Shown here piece by piece: positions 1-7,153 of a stretch of 64,000 bases of DNA (the stretch's first letter is position 1; each line of letters begins with the position of its first letter). Under the pieces are notes generated by a model, which had not been told where the DNA came from, made no database searches, and saw only the letters and a list, made by a program, of their open reading frames with translations. The position numbers and the translations under genes were made by a program. The DNA lies in IMG/VR virus record IMGVR_UViG_3300050015_000481, positions 1 to 64,000 of that record, one strand, 5' to 3'. The stretch comes from a virus.

Positions 1-696
1 GAGTTTCAAAATACTCAAAAAAATGATAAAAAATATGGTAAGTTTGTTGATTATTCGGTTAAATGTATTTCATGTGCTAAAATTTTTATTGTAAATGAAC
101 GTGAAAAACTACACCCACAAAAGAAAAAATATTATTGTTCACGAAGTTGTGCTAATAAAAGAAAGCATTCACAAGGAACTAAAGATAAAATTTCATTAAA
201 ATTAAAAACCAAAAAAAGATTAACTGTTAATTGTGAATATTGTGGAAACAGTTTCGAGCAGAAAAGAGAAACACAAAGATTTTGCGGAAATTCATGTTCG
301 ACTAAATTTAGAATGCCGTTAAGGGGTTATGAAAGAATTGGTGGTTTATGTTCAGTAAAGTCACAAAACAAAAGAGGTAAAAATGAAATATTTTTTGCAA
401 AACTATGTTGTGATAAATTTAAATCAGTTCTTTGTAATGAACAAATTTTTAATGGATGGGATGCAGACGTAATTATTGAAGATTATAAAATTGCAGTATT
501 ATGGAATGGTGTTTGGCATTATAAAAAAATATCGAAAAATCATTCATTATTACAAACAGAGAATAGAGATAAATTAAAAATTAAAGAAATTGTTAATTGT
601 GGATATGAACCATATGTTATAAAAGATTTAGGAAAATTTAATAAAACCTTTGTTATTAAGGAATTTGAAAATTTTAAGAAATATTGCGGGGTGTGA
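1..696 (+). CDS. Homing-type endonuclease, zinc fingers plus VSR/EDxHD-like nuclease (5' end cut off)
   Basis: The frame is open from base 1 to the TGA at 694-696, so the start lies left of the window; the first internal ATG (313) would miss half the protein. The visible part has two treble-clef-like zinc modules (CISC...CSRSC and CEYC...CGNSC), then a PD-(D/E)XK/VSR-like core with DADVII, a hydrophobic strand and the WNGVWHYKK segment, followed by a QxxxxDxxK helix and a GYxPYVI strand. This layout is typical of free-standing phage homing endonucleases that cut DNA and spread by repair. The last codons overlap the start of the tRNA-Met-like gene, so the element abuts a tRNA. Family is fairly sure; exact specificity is unknown. 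Confidence 0.75.
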   Translation, partial: EFQNTQKNDKKYGKFVDYSVKCISCAKIFIVNEREKLHPQKKKYYCSRSCANKRKHSQGTKDKISLKLKTKKRLTVNCEYCGNSFEQKRETQRFCGNSCSTKFRMPLRGYERIGGLCSVKSQNKRGKNEIFFAKLCCDKFKSVLCNEQIFNGWDADVIIEDYKIAVLWNGVWHYKKISKNHSLLQTENRDKLKIKEIVNCGYEPYVIKDLGKFNKTFVIKEFENFKKYCGV

Positions 697-768
697 GAAG
701 TGGTATCTCAGTGGGCTCATAACCCACCGCTTAACAGCCTCGAAGGTTCAAATCCTTCTCCCGCTACA
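685..768 (+). tRNA. tRNA-Met-like (anticodon CAU), no encoded CCA
   Basis: A cloverleaf can be drawn by eye: acceptor 685-691 with 759-765 (six pairs, outermost T-T mismatch), D stem TGAG/CTCA with a loop containing GG, anticodon stem GTGGG/CCCAC around loop CTCATAA (CAU at 718-720), and T stem GAAGG/CCTTC around TTCAAAT. The variable region is about 14 nt, long for tRNA-Met, and position 26 seems absent. The 3' end reads ACA, so CCA must be added after transcription, which fits the CCA-adding-type domain encoded at 32155. CAU could also mean a lysidine-modified tRNA-Ile. The 5' end overlaps the stop codon of the preceding endonuclease gene. Confidence 0.65.
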
Positions 769-956
769 ATGAAATTGAAAGGTCACGGCATACACTCCGT
801 TGAAAGCAAGTCACAGGAAGACTGCGCCAGTCGATTTCGAGAAATAATGAAGAACTGGTGGTTTTTACAGTATCAATTTGACGGTAAATCAAACTAAAAA
901 CGAAAACAAGACCAACGAATTTCTTCAAAACTTTTAACGTTCTTTAAAATAAAATA
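769..956 (+). other. Gene-poor spacer with small hairpins
   Basis: No convincing gene is seen. An open frame over 700-897 runs through the tRNA and looks non-coding. Short helices can be drawn (for example CCAGT...ACTGG around a CGATTTCG hairpin at about 817-860), so part of a structured RNA may lie here, but I cannot assign a family. Confidence 0.3.
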
Positions 957-1082
957 CGGGAAGATAGTAAAAAGAAATACTATCTCAATATTCTCTTCAA
1001 TGAGAAAACTAATAGTGTTTTCAGTAAATACAAATTGTTTTGAAAACAAAAATTTGAGGCTCGAAACCTCATCTTCCCGCTA
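957..1082 (+). ncRNA. tRNA-like structured RNA, about 125 nt
   Basis: The ends pair perfectly over nine bases (957-965 with 1071-1079). Directly before the 3' strand sits a T-arm (stem TGAGG/CCTCA, seven-base loop CTCGAAA), as in tRNA. Between them, instead of normal D and anticodon arms, are about 90 nt with further hairpins: ATAGTA/TACTAT, TTCTC/GAGAA, GAAAAC/GTTTTC and TTGTTT/AAACAA. It could be a tRNA with an insertion or intron, or a tRNA mimic; bacterial Y RNAs (YrlA) carry such a tRNA-like module, and a Ro60-like gene lies 1.4 kb downstream. No anticodon can be assigned with confidence. Confidence 0.4.
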
Positions 1083-1088
1083 ACTTAT

Positions 1089-1126
1089 ACGCAGACAAGC
1101 CTCTTGCGAAAGCAAAGTAACTGCGT
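1089..1126 (+). ncRNA. Hairpin with GNRA tetraloop
   Basis: An outer helix ACGCAG/CTGCGT (1089-1094 with 1121-1126) encloses TTGC-GAAA-GCAA (1104-1115), a classic GNRA tetraloop hairpin. It lies between the two tRNA-like units and may belong to either transcript or to an intron-like element. Confidence 0.4.
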
Positions 1127-1167
1127 GATTGAATACGGGAAAACTGAAAGTGTTTACAGTAATATAC

Positions 1168-1256
1168 GGAGGTTCGAATCCTTCTATCCCCACAAATTAA
1201 TAAAAATTTGGGGATATAGACAAGTGGTAAAGTCAATAGTCAGTTAAACTATGAAC
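1168..1256 (+). tRNA. Possible circularly permuted tRNA (3' half before 5' half)
   Basis: At 1168-1194 is a tRNA 3' half: T stem GGAGG/CCTTC, loop TTCGAAT, acceptor strand TATCCCC and ACA end. No partner for that acceptor strand is seen upstream. Fifteen bases downstream, 1210-1252 is a tRNA 5' half whose first seven bases GGGGATA are the exact complement, followed by D arm GAC/GTC with GG in the loop and a perfect five-pair anticodon stem ATAGT/ACTAT around CAGTTAA. The loop would place GTT as anticodon but has A instead of the near-universal U at position 33. No T-arm follows downstream within 400 nt. Alternatives are two broken tRNAs or a decayed one. Confidence 0.35.
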
Positions 1257-1625
1257 AAAAAAAGCAACAAATACTTTTGAATTATTCCCTAAATTTATAA
1301 AACGGCATGGGTCGTGTCAACGCTAATCGGACAATATTAAACCCAACCCGTTTAAAGTTTTTGGTTGTTGGTATCAGAGTTTTTAAATAAAAACGGGGCA
1401 TACCACCTAACATTTGACGATCTGCTCTTATGGATAAGCGTAGTGACAAGGTTAAGAATGGTTTTTCATCGTAGAAGTACGGTGTTTTTTCAAAAAAAGA
1501 AATAAAGAAGAACTTGTTGTGAATACAGTAATTGAAATTTGCCCTCCATGTGAGAGGGGGCACAAACTACCAAATTACAACTAAACTTCTTCTCTTATTT
1601 GAGAAGAGTAGTTATTCTTTAAAAA
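1257..1625 (+). other. Non-coding stretch with hairpins before the terminator
   Basis: I see no gene. A leftward frame of 93 codons (1282-1563) has biased composition and no family features. Hairpins such as GCCCTC/GAGGGGGC (about 1541-1562) and CTTCTC/GAGAAG (about 1588-1608) suggest this is the 3' part of an RNA transcript ending at the terminator. Confidence 0.35.
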
Positions 1626-1678
1626 ATGGGTGGAGACTTGATGTAGAAATATATCACCTCACCCATTTTTATTTTTTA
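1622..1678 (+). terminator. Rho-independent terminator of the RNA region
   Basis: A ten-pair stem AAAATGGGTG/CACCCATTTT (1623-1632 with 1660-1669) is followed by a T-rich tract. It closes the tRNA-like RNA region before the GIY-YIG gene. Confidence 0.7.
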
Positions 1679-1735
1679 TTCTAAATTATTTTTGTTTTTT
1701 TATTCTAATTTATTTTTTATATTGATTTATTATTA

Positions 1736-1743
1736 TATATTTG
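1736..1743 (+). promoter_or_regulatory. Bacteroidota-type -7 element (TATATTTG)
   Basis: TATATTTG fits the TAnnTTTG consensus and ends eight bases before the ATG at 1752. No well-spaced -33 TTG is visible, so this is tentative. Confidence 0.3.
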
Positions 1744-1751
1744 CACATTAA

Positions 1752-2462
1752 ATGGAAAATGAAGTAAAAATATATACATTATCACACCCAATAACTAATG
1801 AAGTTAGATATGTGGGTAAAACGGTTGAATCTTTGGAAGAAAGATTACGTAAACACATATCAAGAAGAGATAATACATATAAAAGTAATTGGATTATTTC
1901 TTTGAAAAAGGAAGGCTTAACTCCAAATATTGAGTTACTTGATGAATGTTCTTTGGTTGATTGGCATTGGCTTGAAAAATATTGGATTTTACAATTTAAA
2001 TGTTGGAATTTTAAATTAACGAATATTTGTGAGGGTGGTAAAGGAAGTGATGGATTGAAACATTCTATTGAAAGTAAAGAAAAAATGAGTCAACGACAAA
2101 AAGGTAAACAATGGAGATTAGGTGCTGTTCTTACTGATGAAACCAAAGAAAAAATTAGATTAGGTAATTTAAATAAAAAAAGAAATCCTGATTCAGTAAA
2201 AAAAATGATAATAACAAAAACTGGCATGTCAACTGGCGTTGGAAGAAAACATACTATGACACATATAAACAATATTAGTAATGGTATGATTAAAATAAAA
2301 GGAAAATCAGTGTCACAATATGATTTAAATATGAATTTTATTAAAGATTGGGCATCAATATCAACTGCCTCAAAAACACTAAAAATACCTAATAGTAATA
2401 TTGTTAATGTTTGTAAGGGTAATAGAAAAACGGCAAAAAATTTTATTTGGATATATAATTAA
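1752..2462 (+). CDS. GIY-YIG homing endonuclease with NUMOD DNA-binding repeats
   Basis: 236 residues. The N-terminal GIY-YIG nuclease is clear: IYTLSHP, then RYVGKT (the YIG strand), the R/H helix, and a Glu in LEKYWI. It is followed by NUMOD3-like repeats (KEKMSQRQKGK and TKEKIRLGN) and a C-terminal NUMOD1-like domain (VSQYDLNMNFIKDWASI...ASKTL), which binds DNA. Such proteins nick or cut specific sites and copy themselves into them. It sits between the RNA region and the Ro60-like gene, whose start is only 14 nt downstream, so it may be a later insertion splitting an RNA-protein module. Confidence 0.88.
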   Translation: MENEVKIYTLSHPITNEVRYVGKTVESLEERLRKHISRRDNTYKSNWIISLKKEGLTPNIELLDECSLVDWHWLEKYWILQFKCWNFKLTNICEGGKGSDGLKHSIESKEKMSQRQKGKQWRLGAVLTDETKEKIRLGNLNKKRNPDSVKKMIITKTGMSTGVGRKHTMTHINNISNGMIKIKGKSVSQYDLNMNFIKDWASISTASKTLKIPNSNIVNVCKGNRKTAKNFIWIYN

Positions 2463-2475
2463 AAATTGTAAAATT

Positions 2476-4110
2476 ATGGAAAATTTAGTACTAACAAAAT
2501 CAAGTTTAGATTTAATTAAATCTTCAATTATTCAAGGACTTGAAACAGCGAGTGGAAGTCGTAGTTCTGCAACTTACTACCACAGCAGAGACGAACAAAT
2601 GAAAGCTATAAGGACTCAGGTTGGGAACTTATATAAACTTTCAAAAGAACTCCCATTGATCATAGCCTCACAAAAAGGTGCTACAGGTCAATTCGTATCG
2701 GAAGTACTGTTCAATGAGTTGAAAAATACTCTAAGGGGTGGAGCATGTAATATTGTTAATCCAATTGACTGGTATGATAATGGTATCAGCGATAAGGCAG
2801 TTCTTACTGCATTGAATAACCTTGGTGAAAATGGTTTACCATATGTTCTGCGTTTATTCGTATCATTGAAAGACGCAAAAGTAAATAACGAAAGAACAAG
2901 AAAAATCATATTGGGTTACATTTGGGGTCAGCCTAACTTGGAATTTTATGCAATGAAATACAGAAACAAAATTGCTGAAATTCTGACTCATGTATATGGT
3001 CAGAAGAAAACCAGCATATTGCTTTCTATTGCACAGAAGCAAGTTGCAATCAACAACACTGTTCTTTTCAACAATGTTTACAGCGAAAAGGAAGCAAAGA
3101 TTGTCAATGATTGTATTGTAAAGTACTTCAATGGCGATGCTACTAAAGCATTCAAATTACTGCTGTTCTTATTTAAAAAGGATGCTGGTGTTGATTTCTT
3201 CGAATTTCCTCTTTTGGCTGAATACCAGAAGGCAAAGGTTGATATCAAAGGTATTAAGAATGTTCCAGAAGAAGTTCTGCTTGGCTTAATTTCATCTGTA
3301 AGACATCCACAGTACCACTCAATGTGGTCAAGTGATATTCAGAAGGAAGCAACTAAGGCTATGATCAGATCAACTGTTCAGGTAACTTCTGTGAACCAGC
3401 AGGTTCGTCAAACCAAATCAACCGCAAAGTTGGGTGTTGAAAAACACGTTGATCTTGAAAAAGCAACTGACTTCTTGGCACTTTACAAGACTGGTTATGA
3501 AACTACTTTCACTGATGGAATTTGGGACGCAATCAACAAACTTGCAGAGAAGAAGAAAATTCAAGGATTCTTCTACCAGAACATCGGTATTATTCTTGAT
3601 AATAGTGCATCAATGACTGGCGACAAGGCTGAGTCAAAGAACACACCAAGATCAATTGCTAATTTCACAGCAATGGTATTGGGTAAATCAGCAAGAATTT
3701 CAACATTGGTGACTTCAGATGAATTTGTAAGTGACATGGGTTCATTATTCATCAACTTACTTAAACTTGAAGGTACAAACAAGTATGATGCGATTTTCAT
3801 CATAACTGATGGATACGAAAACGCATATGATGGTTTGACTAACGAAGTAATTCAAATCTGGAGAGCAGAAACTCAGAGTGTAACACCTATCTTCCAGATT
3901 TCTCCAACTACTGGTGCTGAAATGGGTGGTAACGTAAGACCTTTGAGTCCAAATGTTGTAACTATGGCAATCAATAATCCAGTTGCAATTCAGCCACAGA
4001 TTCAGGCAAGGCTGTTGGAAATCGACACTCCACGTTGGCTTGAAAATCAGGTTCGTGCTTTAGAAGCTGCTCCTGTTAAGAGAACAAAAAAAATAAATGT
4101 AAACGCTTAA
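2476..4110 (+). CDS. Ro60/TROVE-like RNA-binding protein with vWA domain
   Basis: The start at 2476 was chosen because the frame upstream (from 2401) overlaps the endonuclease; this gives 544 residues, close to Ro60/Rsr (about 530-540). The N-terminal two thirds are helical and repeat-like, as in the TROVE ring. The C-terminal third is a von Willebrand A domain with MIDAS motif DNSASM, then TSDEF and a TDGYEN strand end, in the same order as Ro60's DVSASM, FSDEM and TDNETF; an ALYKTGY segment before it also matches Ro60. Ro proteins bind Y RNAs and misfolded RNA and, in bacteria, tether them to nucleases. tRNA-like RNAs lie just upstream. A generic vWA protein is the main alternative. Confidence 0.65.
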   Translation: MENLVLTKSSLDLIKSSIIQGLETASGSRSSATYYHSRDEQMKAIRTQVGNLYKLSKELPLIIASQKGATGQFVSEVLFNELKNTLRGGACNIVNPIDWYDNGISDKAVLTALNNLGENGLPYVLRLFVSLKDAKVNNERTRKIILGYIWGQPNLEFYAMKYRNKIAEILTHVYGQKKTSILLSIAQKQVAINNTVLFNNVYSEKEAKIVNDCIVKYFNGDATKAFKLLLFLFKKDAGVDFFEFPLLAEYQKAKVDIKGIKNVPEEVLLGLISSVRHPQYHSMWSSDIQKEATKAMIRSTVQVTSVNQQVRQTKSTAKLGVEKHVDLEKATDFLALYKTGYETTFTDGIWDAINKLAEKKKIQGFFYQNIGIILDNSASMTGDKAESKNTPRSIANFTAMVLGKSARISTLVTSDEFVSDMGSLFINLLKLEGTNKYDAIFIITDGYENAYDGLTNEVIQIWRAETQSVTPIFQISPTTGAEMGGNVRPLSPNVVTMAINNPVAIQPQIQARLLEIDTPRWLENQVRALEAAPVKRTKKINVNA

Positions 4111-4121
4111 AATATCATACT

Positions 4122-5219
4122 ATGAACAAAAGAGAACTTACAGAAATGTTAAAAGGTTGCCGACCAGTCAAAGACAAGGACGGAAACATCGTAGTTCAGT
4201 CAATTATGAACATGCAGCTTGTTTGCTTAACTGCAGACGCTGAATTCTCATTGGATACTCGCTTTGCGAACCCCTTGACTTCATTAGTATCAAGTAATAG
4301 CACTTATGGTGAGATCACTTTTACTAATAAGGAAAAGAAGGAAGTAATACTTCCTGTTCAAATGGCTGTATTGACTAAACAAAGTGCTCAGAACCACGGT
4401 ATGGTTAAAGCAGGTTACGTTGAACCTAATTCAAGCACCACATATCATGATGCTGGTTGCGTACAGGGTGGACAAACTGGTTACTTCCGTGGTACTCAGG
4501 AATTTCGTATGATTCCCGTATCTATGCGTGAAATGTTATTTGAAAAAGTAGGTTATACTTCTGGCTACCAGAACATTTATCCTGCAATTCAGAAGCTCGG
4601 CTTAGAAACTAAGTCTGGTACTGGTAACTATTTGAACATATACTTTGAAAAATTCGACAAGAAACTCGAACAGTTTATTGCACATTTCGAACGTCCAAAG
4701 AATCTTATTGGTATCATTGTATTGATTGATGGTGAAATTGTTGCAATAGACAAATTCCCTTCATTTACATACGCTGAACAGGTATGGGAAATGATGATCA
4801 GAGACTGTTATGGTTCTTTGGCAATTATTAGTGAAGTGCAGAACAAAACTACTGGTCATCCATTTACTGAAACTTATACTGAGCTTAAAAAGACTCATCA
4901 GACTAATGTTATTGATTTGCTTGAAAAGGCAATGAAAAAGACTAAAAAGTCTATGACTGATGACGTTCAGGAAAGGATTCAGGAAGTTCTTGATTTACAG
5001 TTTGACGCAGTACTTGATACTGAAGGTCAGCCAATAGGAAAGTCTGCTCCAAAGAGTTATGTCTTGAGAGCCGAAGGTTATATTGGACAGGTAATTACCG
5101 AAAATGATTTTAACCATTTGGTATCAATCATCAAAAGGGAGAGATTCAACCCTAATGCTTTCAGGGAAGTAAATGAACTAAGAAAGAAAGCAAAGAAACA
5201 AGAAAGATTCAGTCTTTAA
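4122..5219 (+). CDS. ARPP-1/DUF6569-like protein, partner of the Ro60-like gene
   Basis: 365 residues, starting 11 nt after the Ro60-like stop, so almost surely cotranscribed. The central part resembles the ARPP-1 domain (named from association with ADP-ribosylglycohydrolases and rhodanese-phosphatases): a strand-rich core with a Cys/Gly-rich turn (AGCVQGGQTGYFRGTQEF), then IIVLIDGEIVAIDKFPS followed by an EQVWEMMIRDCYG helix. The C-terminal 120 residues are charged and helical. No catalytic activity is established for the family as far as I know. The operon pairing suggests a joint role with the vWA/TROVE protein. Family call is by eye only. Confidence 0.5.
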   Translation: MNKRELTEMLKGCRPVKDKDGNIVVQSIMNMQLVCLTADAEFSLDTRFANPLTSLVSSNSTYGEITFTNKEKKEVILPVQMAVLTKQSAQNHGMVKAGYVEPNSSTTYHDAGCVQGGQTGYFRGTQEFRMIPVSMREMLFEKVGYTSGYQNIYPAIQKLGLETKSGTGNYLNIYFEKFDKKLEQFIAHFERPKNLIGIIVLIDGEIVAIDKFPSFTYAEQVWEMMIRDCYGSLAIISEVQNKTTGHPFTETYTELKKTHQTNVIDLLEKAMKKTKKSMTDDVQERIQEVLDLQFDAVLDTEGQPIGKSAPKSYVLRAEGYIGQVITENDFNHLVSIIKRERFNPNAFREVNELRKKAKKQERFSL

Positions 5220-5254
5220 TCAGGCTTGGCAAGCAGTCGCTTATTTAAATAGTT

Positions 5255-5288
5255 AAAACCCCGCAGGAGAAATCTTGTGGGGTTTTTC
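5255..5288 (+). terminator. Rho-independent terminator after the Ro60-like operon
   Basis: Stem AAAACCCCGCA/TGTGGGGTTTT (one G-T pair) with a ten-base loop and T tract, 36 nt after the stop at 5219. Confidence 0.85.
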
Positions 5289-5318
5289 ATTTTATGATGT
5301 TTTTAAATAAATTCTTTT

Positions 5319-5326
5319 GTATTTAT
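5319..5326 (+). promoter_or_regulatory. GTATTTAT promoter-like element
   Basis: Lies 21 nt before the ATG at 5348, in the usual range for this window, and directly after a terminator. It argues for the 5348 start rather than 5294. Confidence 0.6.
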
Positions 5327-5347
5327 TGTAAAGTAAACCGATCAGAA

Positions 5348-6016
5348 ATGGTCGGATTGCTAATTAAGGGTACGGCTTATAAGTTACGAGTTTTTATGAA
5401 AGAAATGTACACATATAATAAAAATTATAATTCATTTTTTGATGGTGAATTAAATGTTCTTGAAATTAATCGAGAAAAAAAGAACAAATCTTTAACTACA
5501 AATGAATTTATAAAAAAAGCAAAAGAAGTTCATGGAAATAAATATGATTATTCGTCATGCTCTTATATTGCTTTTTCAAAAAAAGTATGTATTTTTTGTA
5601 ATAAACACAAGTCTTTTTTTTGGCAAACACCTACAAATCATTTAAGTGGATATGGCTGTCCTGATTGTGGATATCATAGAACAAATTTTTCTTCTGCGGA
5701 AGAAGAAATAAAAGAATATTTAATTAAAAACAATATTGAATTTATTCATCAAAAAAGATTTGATGATTGTAAAGCACAAAAGAAACTAATTTTTGATTTT
5801 TATTTACCAAGGCATAATACATTAATTGAATATGATGGAGAACAACATTATATTGAAGTTTCAATTTGGGGTGGGAAACTTGGATTAGAAAAAAGACAAT
5901 TTAACGATAAAATTAAAACAGAATATGCAACAAGTAAGGGTTATAAATTATTGCGTATTCCATATACTGAAAGATTATTTCTTTCTGAAGTGTTAAAAAA
6001 TAATATAGCAATTTAA
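5348..6016 (+). CDS. Homing-type endonuclease, zinc-ribbon plus EDxHD/VSR-like nuclease
   Basis: 222 residues from 5348; 5294 is upstream of the promoter element and 5396 is a possible later start. A DUF723-like zinc module (EVHGNKYDYSS...CIFCNKH...HLSGYGCPDCG) precedes a PD-(D/E)XK-like nuclease: FDFYLP, LIEYDGEQHY, a Q/D-K helix and LLRIPY. This domain pair also occurs at 41536 and 61688. These are mobile genes; this one sits between a promoter element and the first fibre gene (6030), which has no promoter element of its own, so it may have inserted into that leader. Confidence 0.8.
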   Translation: MVGLLIKGTAYKLRVFMKEMYTYNKNYNSFFDGELNVLEINREKKNKSLTTNEFIKKAKEVHGNKYDYSSCSYIAFSKKVCIFCNKHKSFFWQTPTNHLSGYGCPDCGYHRTNFSSAEEEIKEYLIKNNIEFIHQKRFDDCKAQKKLIFDFYLPRHNTLIEYDGEQHYIEVSIWGGKLGLEKRQFNDKIKTEYATSKGYKLLRIPYTERLFLSEVLKNNIAI

Positions 6017-6029
6017 TAAATAAAAACAT

Positions 6030-7151
6030 ATGGCATTTTTCGCACGTCCAAATTTAGAAGACCTACAATTTAAGCAATTAGGCGAAAGCACATTGACACT
6101 ATCTGGTCAAACAAGAATATCAACACCGACTGGTTTAACGTTAACCGATGGCATTGGAGGTTATAGACCAATAGTTGCTACAGGGGGAACACAGTATGAT
6201 GTATTGACCTTAGTTGGTAGTAATATCGTATTAAAACCATCAAGTGCATCTGGTGGCACTGGTGTATATTTATGTGCCTCACCAACAACCTGCACTGTGG
6301 GTGGATTACCTGCAGGTACTGCAATTAGTGGTTGTACACTTAGCTACATTCTCCAAAAAATATTAGTTCCAACAGTACCACCAGCAGTAACACCACCTTC
6401 ACATAGTGCATTTATTGTCAGTCCGTCAACAGCAGTTTATGAAGTGGGTACATCAATTTCACTTTGTGTTACTTCTTGTTTTGATAGAGGTTGTATTTCA
6501 CCACAATATTGTGGAGCTTGCTGTTTCAGAAGTGGATTACCAACTTCTTATTGTTATACAGATTTTGGTGTTCCAACAGGTATTACGTCATCGGCTTGTT
6601 GTAATTGTCATGTATTAACTCCACATGCAGTTACTAATGGTAATAATTTAGTATCAGGTTCAGTTAGTTTTGCTTCTGGAGCAACACCAGCTTATGATAG
6701 TACTGGTGGTACATTCTGTACAACCTTACCTGCAGGTACAACTACTCCTGCCAGAACATGTACTATTTGTGGTTTATATCCATACTTTTATGGCAGTAGT
6801 GTCGGTGCACCAGTTGTAGGTCAAGCACTTATTAACAGTGGTACTAAAGTAGTTTTCGATACTAATAACGACATTGCAGTAAACTTTAATGTTTCAGGCA
6901 CAACTAAATATTTATGGTTAGCTGTTCCATCGGGTTCGACATTAACAATTAAACACAAATGGGTCGGTTCAAATGCACCATCAACAAACACCGAACCTAT
7001 ACCGGGTGGATTATTTAATGCACCAACTACATGTGTTATTAATGAACCAACCAGTTTATGGGTTACTTATCCATATAGATTTTACGTTAGTAATTACGCA
7101 ACAAATACTTATTCTTCAGGATTTTACTCATTAACATTTAAAAACAGTTAA
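6030..7151 (+). CDS. Fibre/appendage structural protein, copy A1
   Basis: 373 residues, Cys-rich, Gly/Thr/Ser-rich and strand-forming. It is a paralogue of the protein at 11614: both share a QLxxxTLxLSGxT N-terminus, a YILQKILVP-type segment, an FxRGxISPQYC motif, an xYPYxxG segment and a WLAxP segment near the end. It begins the series of virion-type genes 6030-9770, with the next ATG only 2 nt after its stop. The role is most likely in a tail fibre or surface appendage; no enzymatic motif is seen. Confidence 0.6.
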   Translation: MAFFARPNLEDLQFKQLGESTLTLSGQTRISTPTGLTLTDGIGGYRPIVATGGTQYDVLTLVGSNIVLKPSSASGGTGVYLCASPTTCTVGGLPAGTAISGCTLSYILQKILVPTVPPAVTPPSHSAFIVSPSTAVYEVGTSISLCVTSCFDRGCISPQYCGACCFRSGLPTSYCYTDFGVPTGITSSACCNCHVLTPHAVTNGNNLVSGSVSFASGATPAYDSTGGTFCTTLPAGTTTPARTCTICGLYPYFYGSSVGAPVVGQALINSGTKVVFDTNNDIAVNFNVSGTTKYLWLAVPSGSTLTIKHKWVGSNAPSTNTEPIPGGLFNAPTTCVINEPTSLWVTYPYRFYVSNYATNTYSSGFYSLTFKNS

Positions 7152-7153
7152 TT

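Noticed and set aside
700-897. Open frame of 65 codons over the tRNA-Met-like gene
   Set aside because: It reads through a well-formed tRNA and has no family features; open by chance.
1089-1256. Group I intron within a tRNA
   Set aside because: The GNRA hairpin suggested it, but I could not find the conserved P7/P3 core or flanking exon halves in proper order.
1282-1563. Leftward frame of 93 codons in the RNA region
   Set aside because: Phe-rich random-looking composition, no start context or neighbours on that strand, and it overlaps hairpins of the likely RNA transcript.
2401-2475. Upstream extension of the Ro60-like gene to the ATG at 2401
   Set aside because: It overlaps the GIY-YIG coding end and adds residues not seen in Ro60; ATG 2476 is better.
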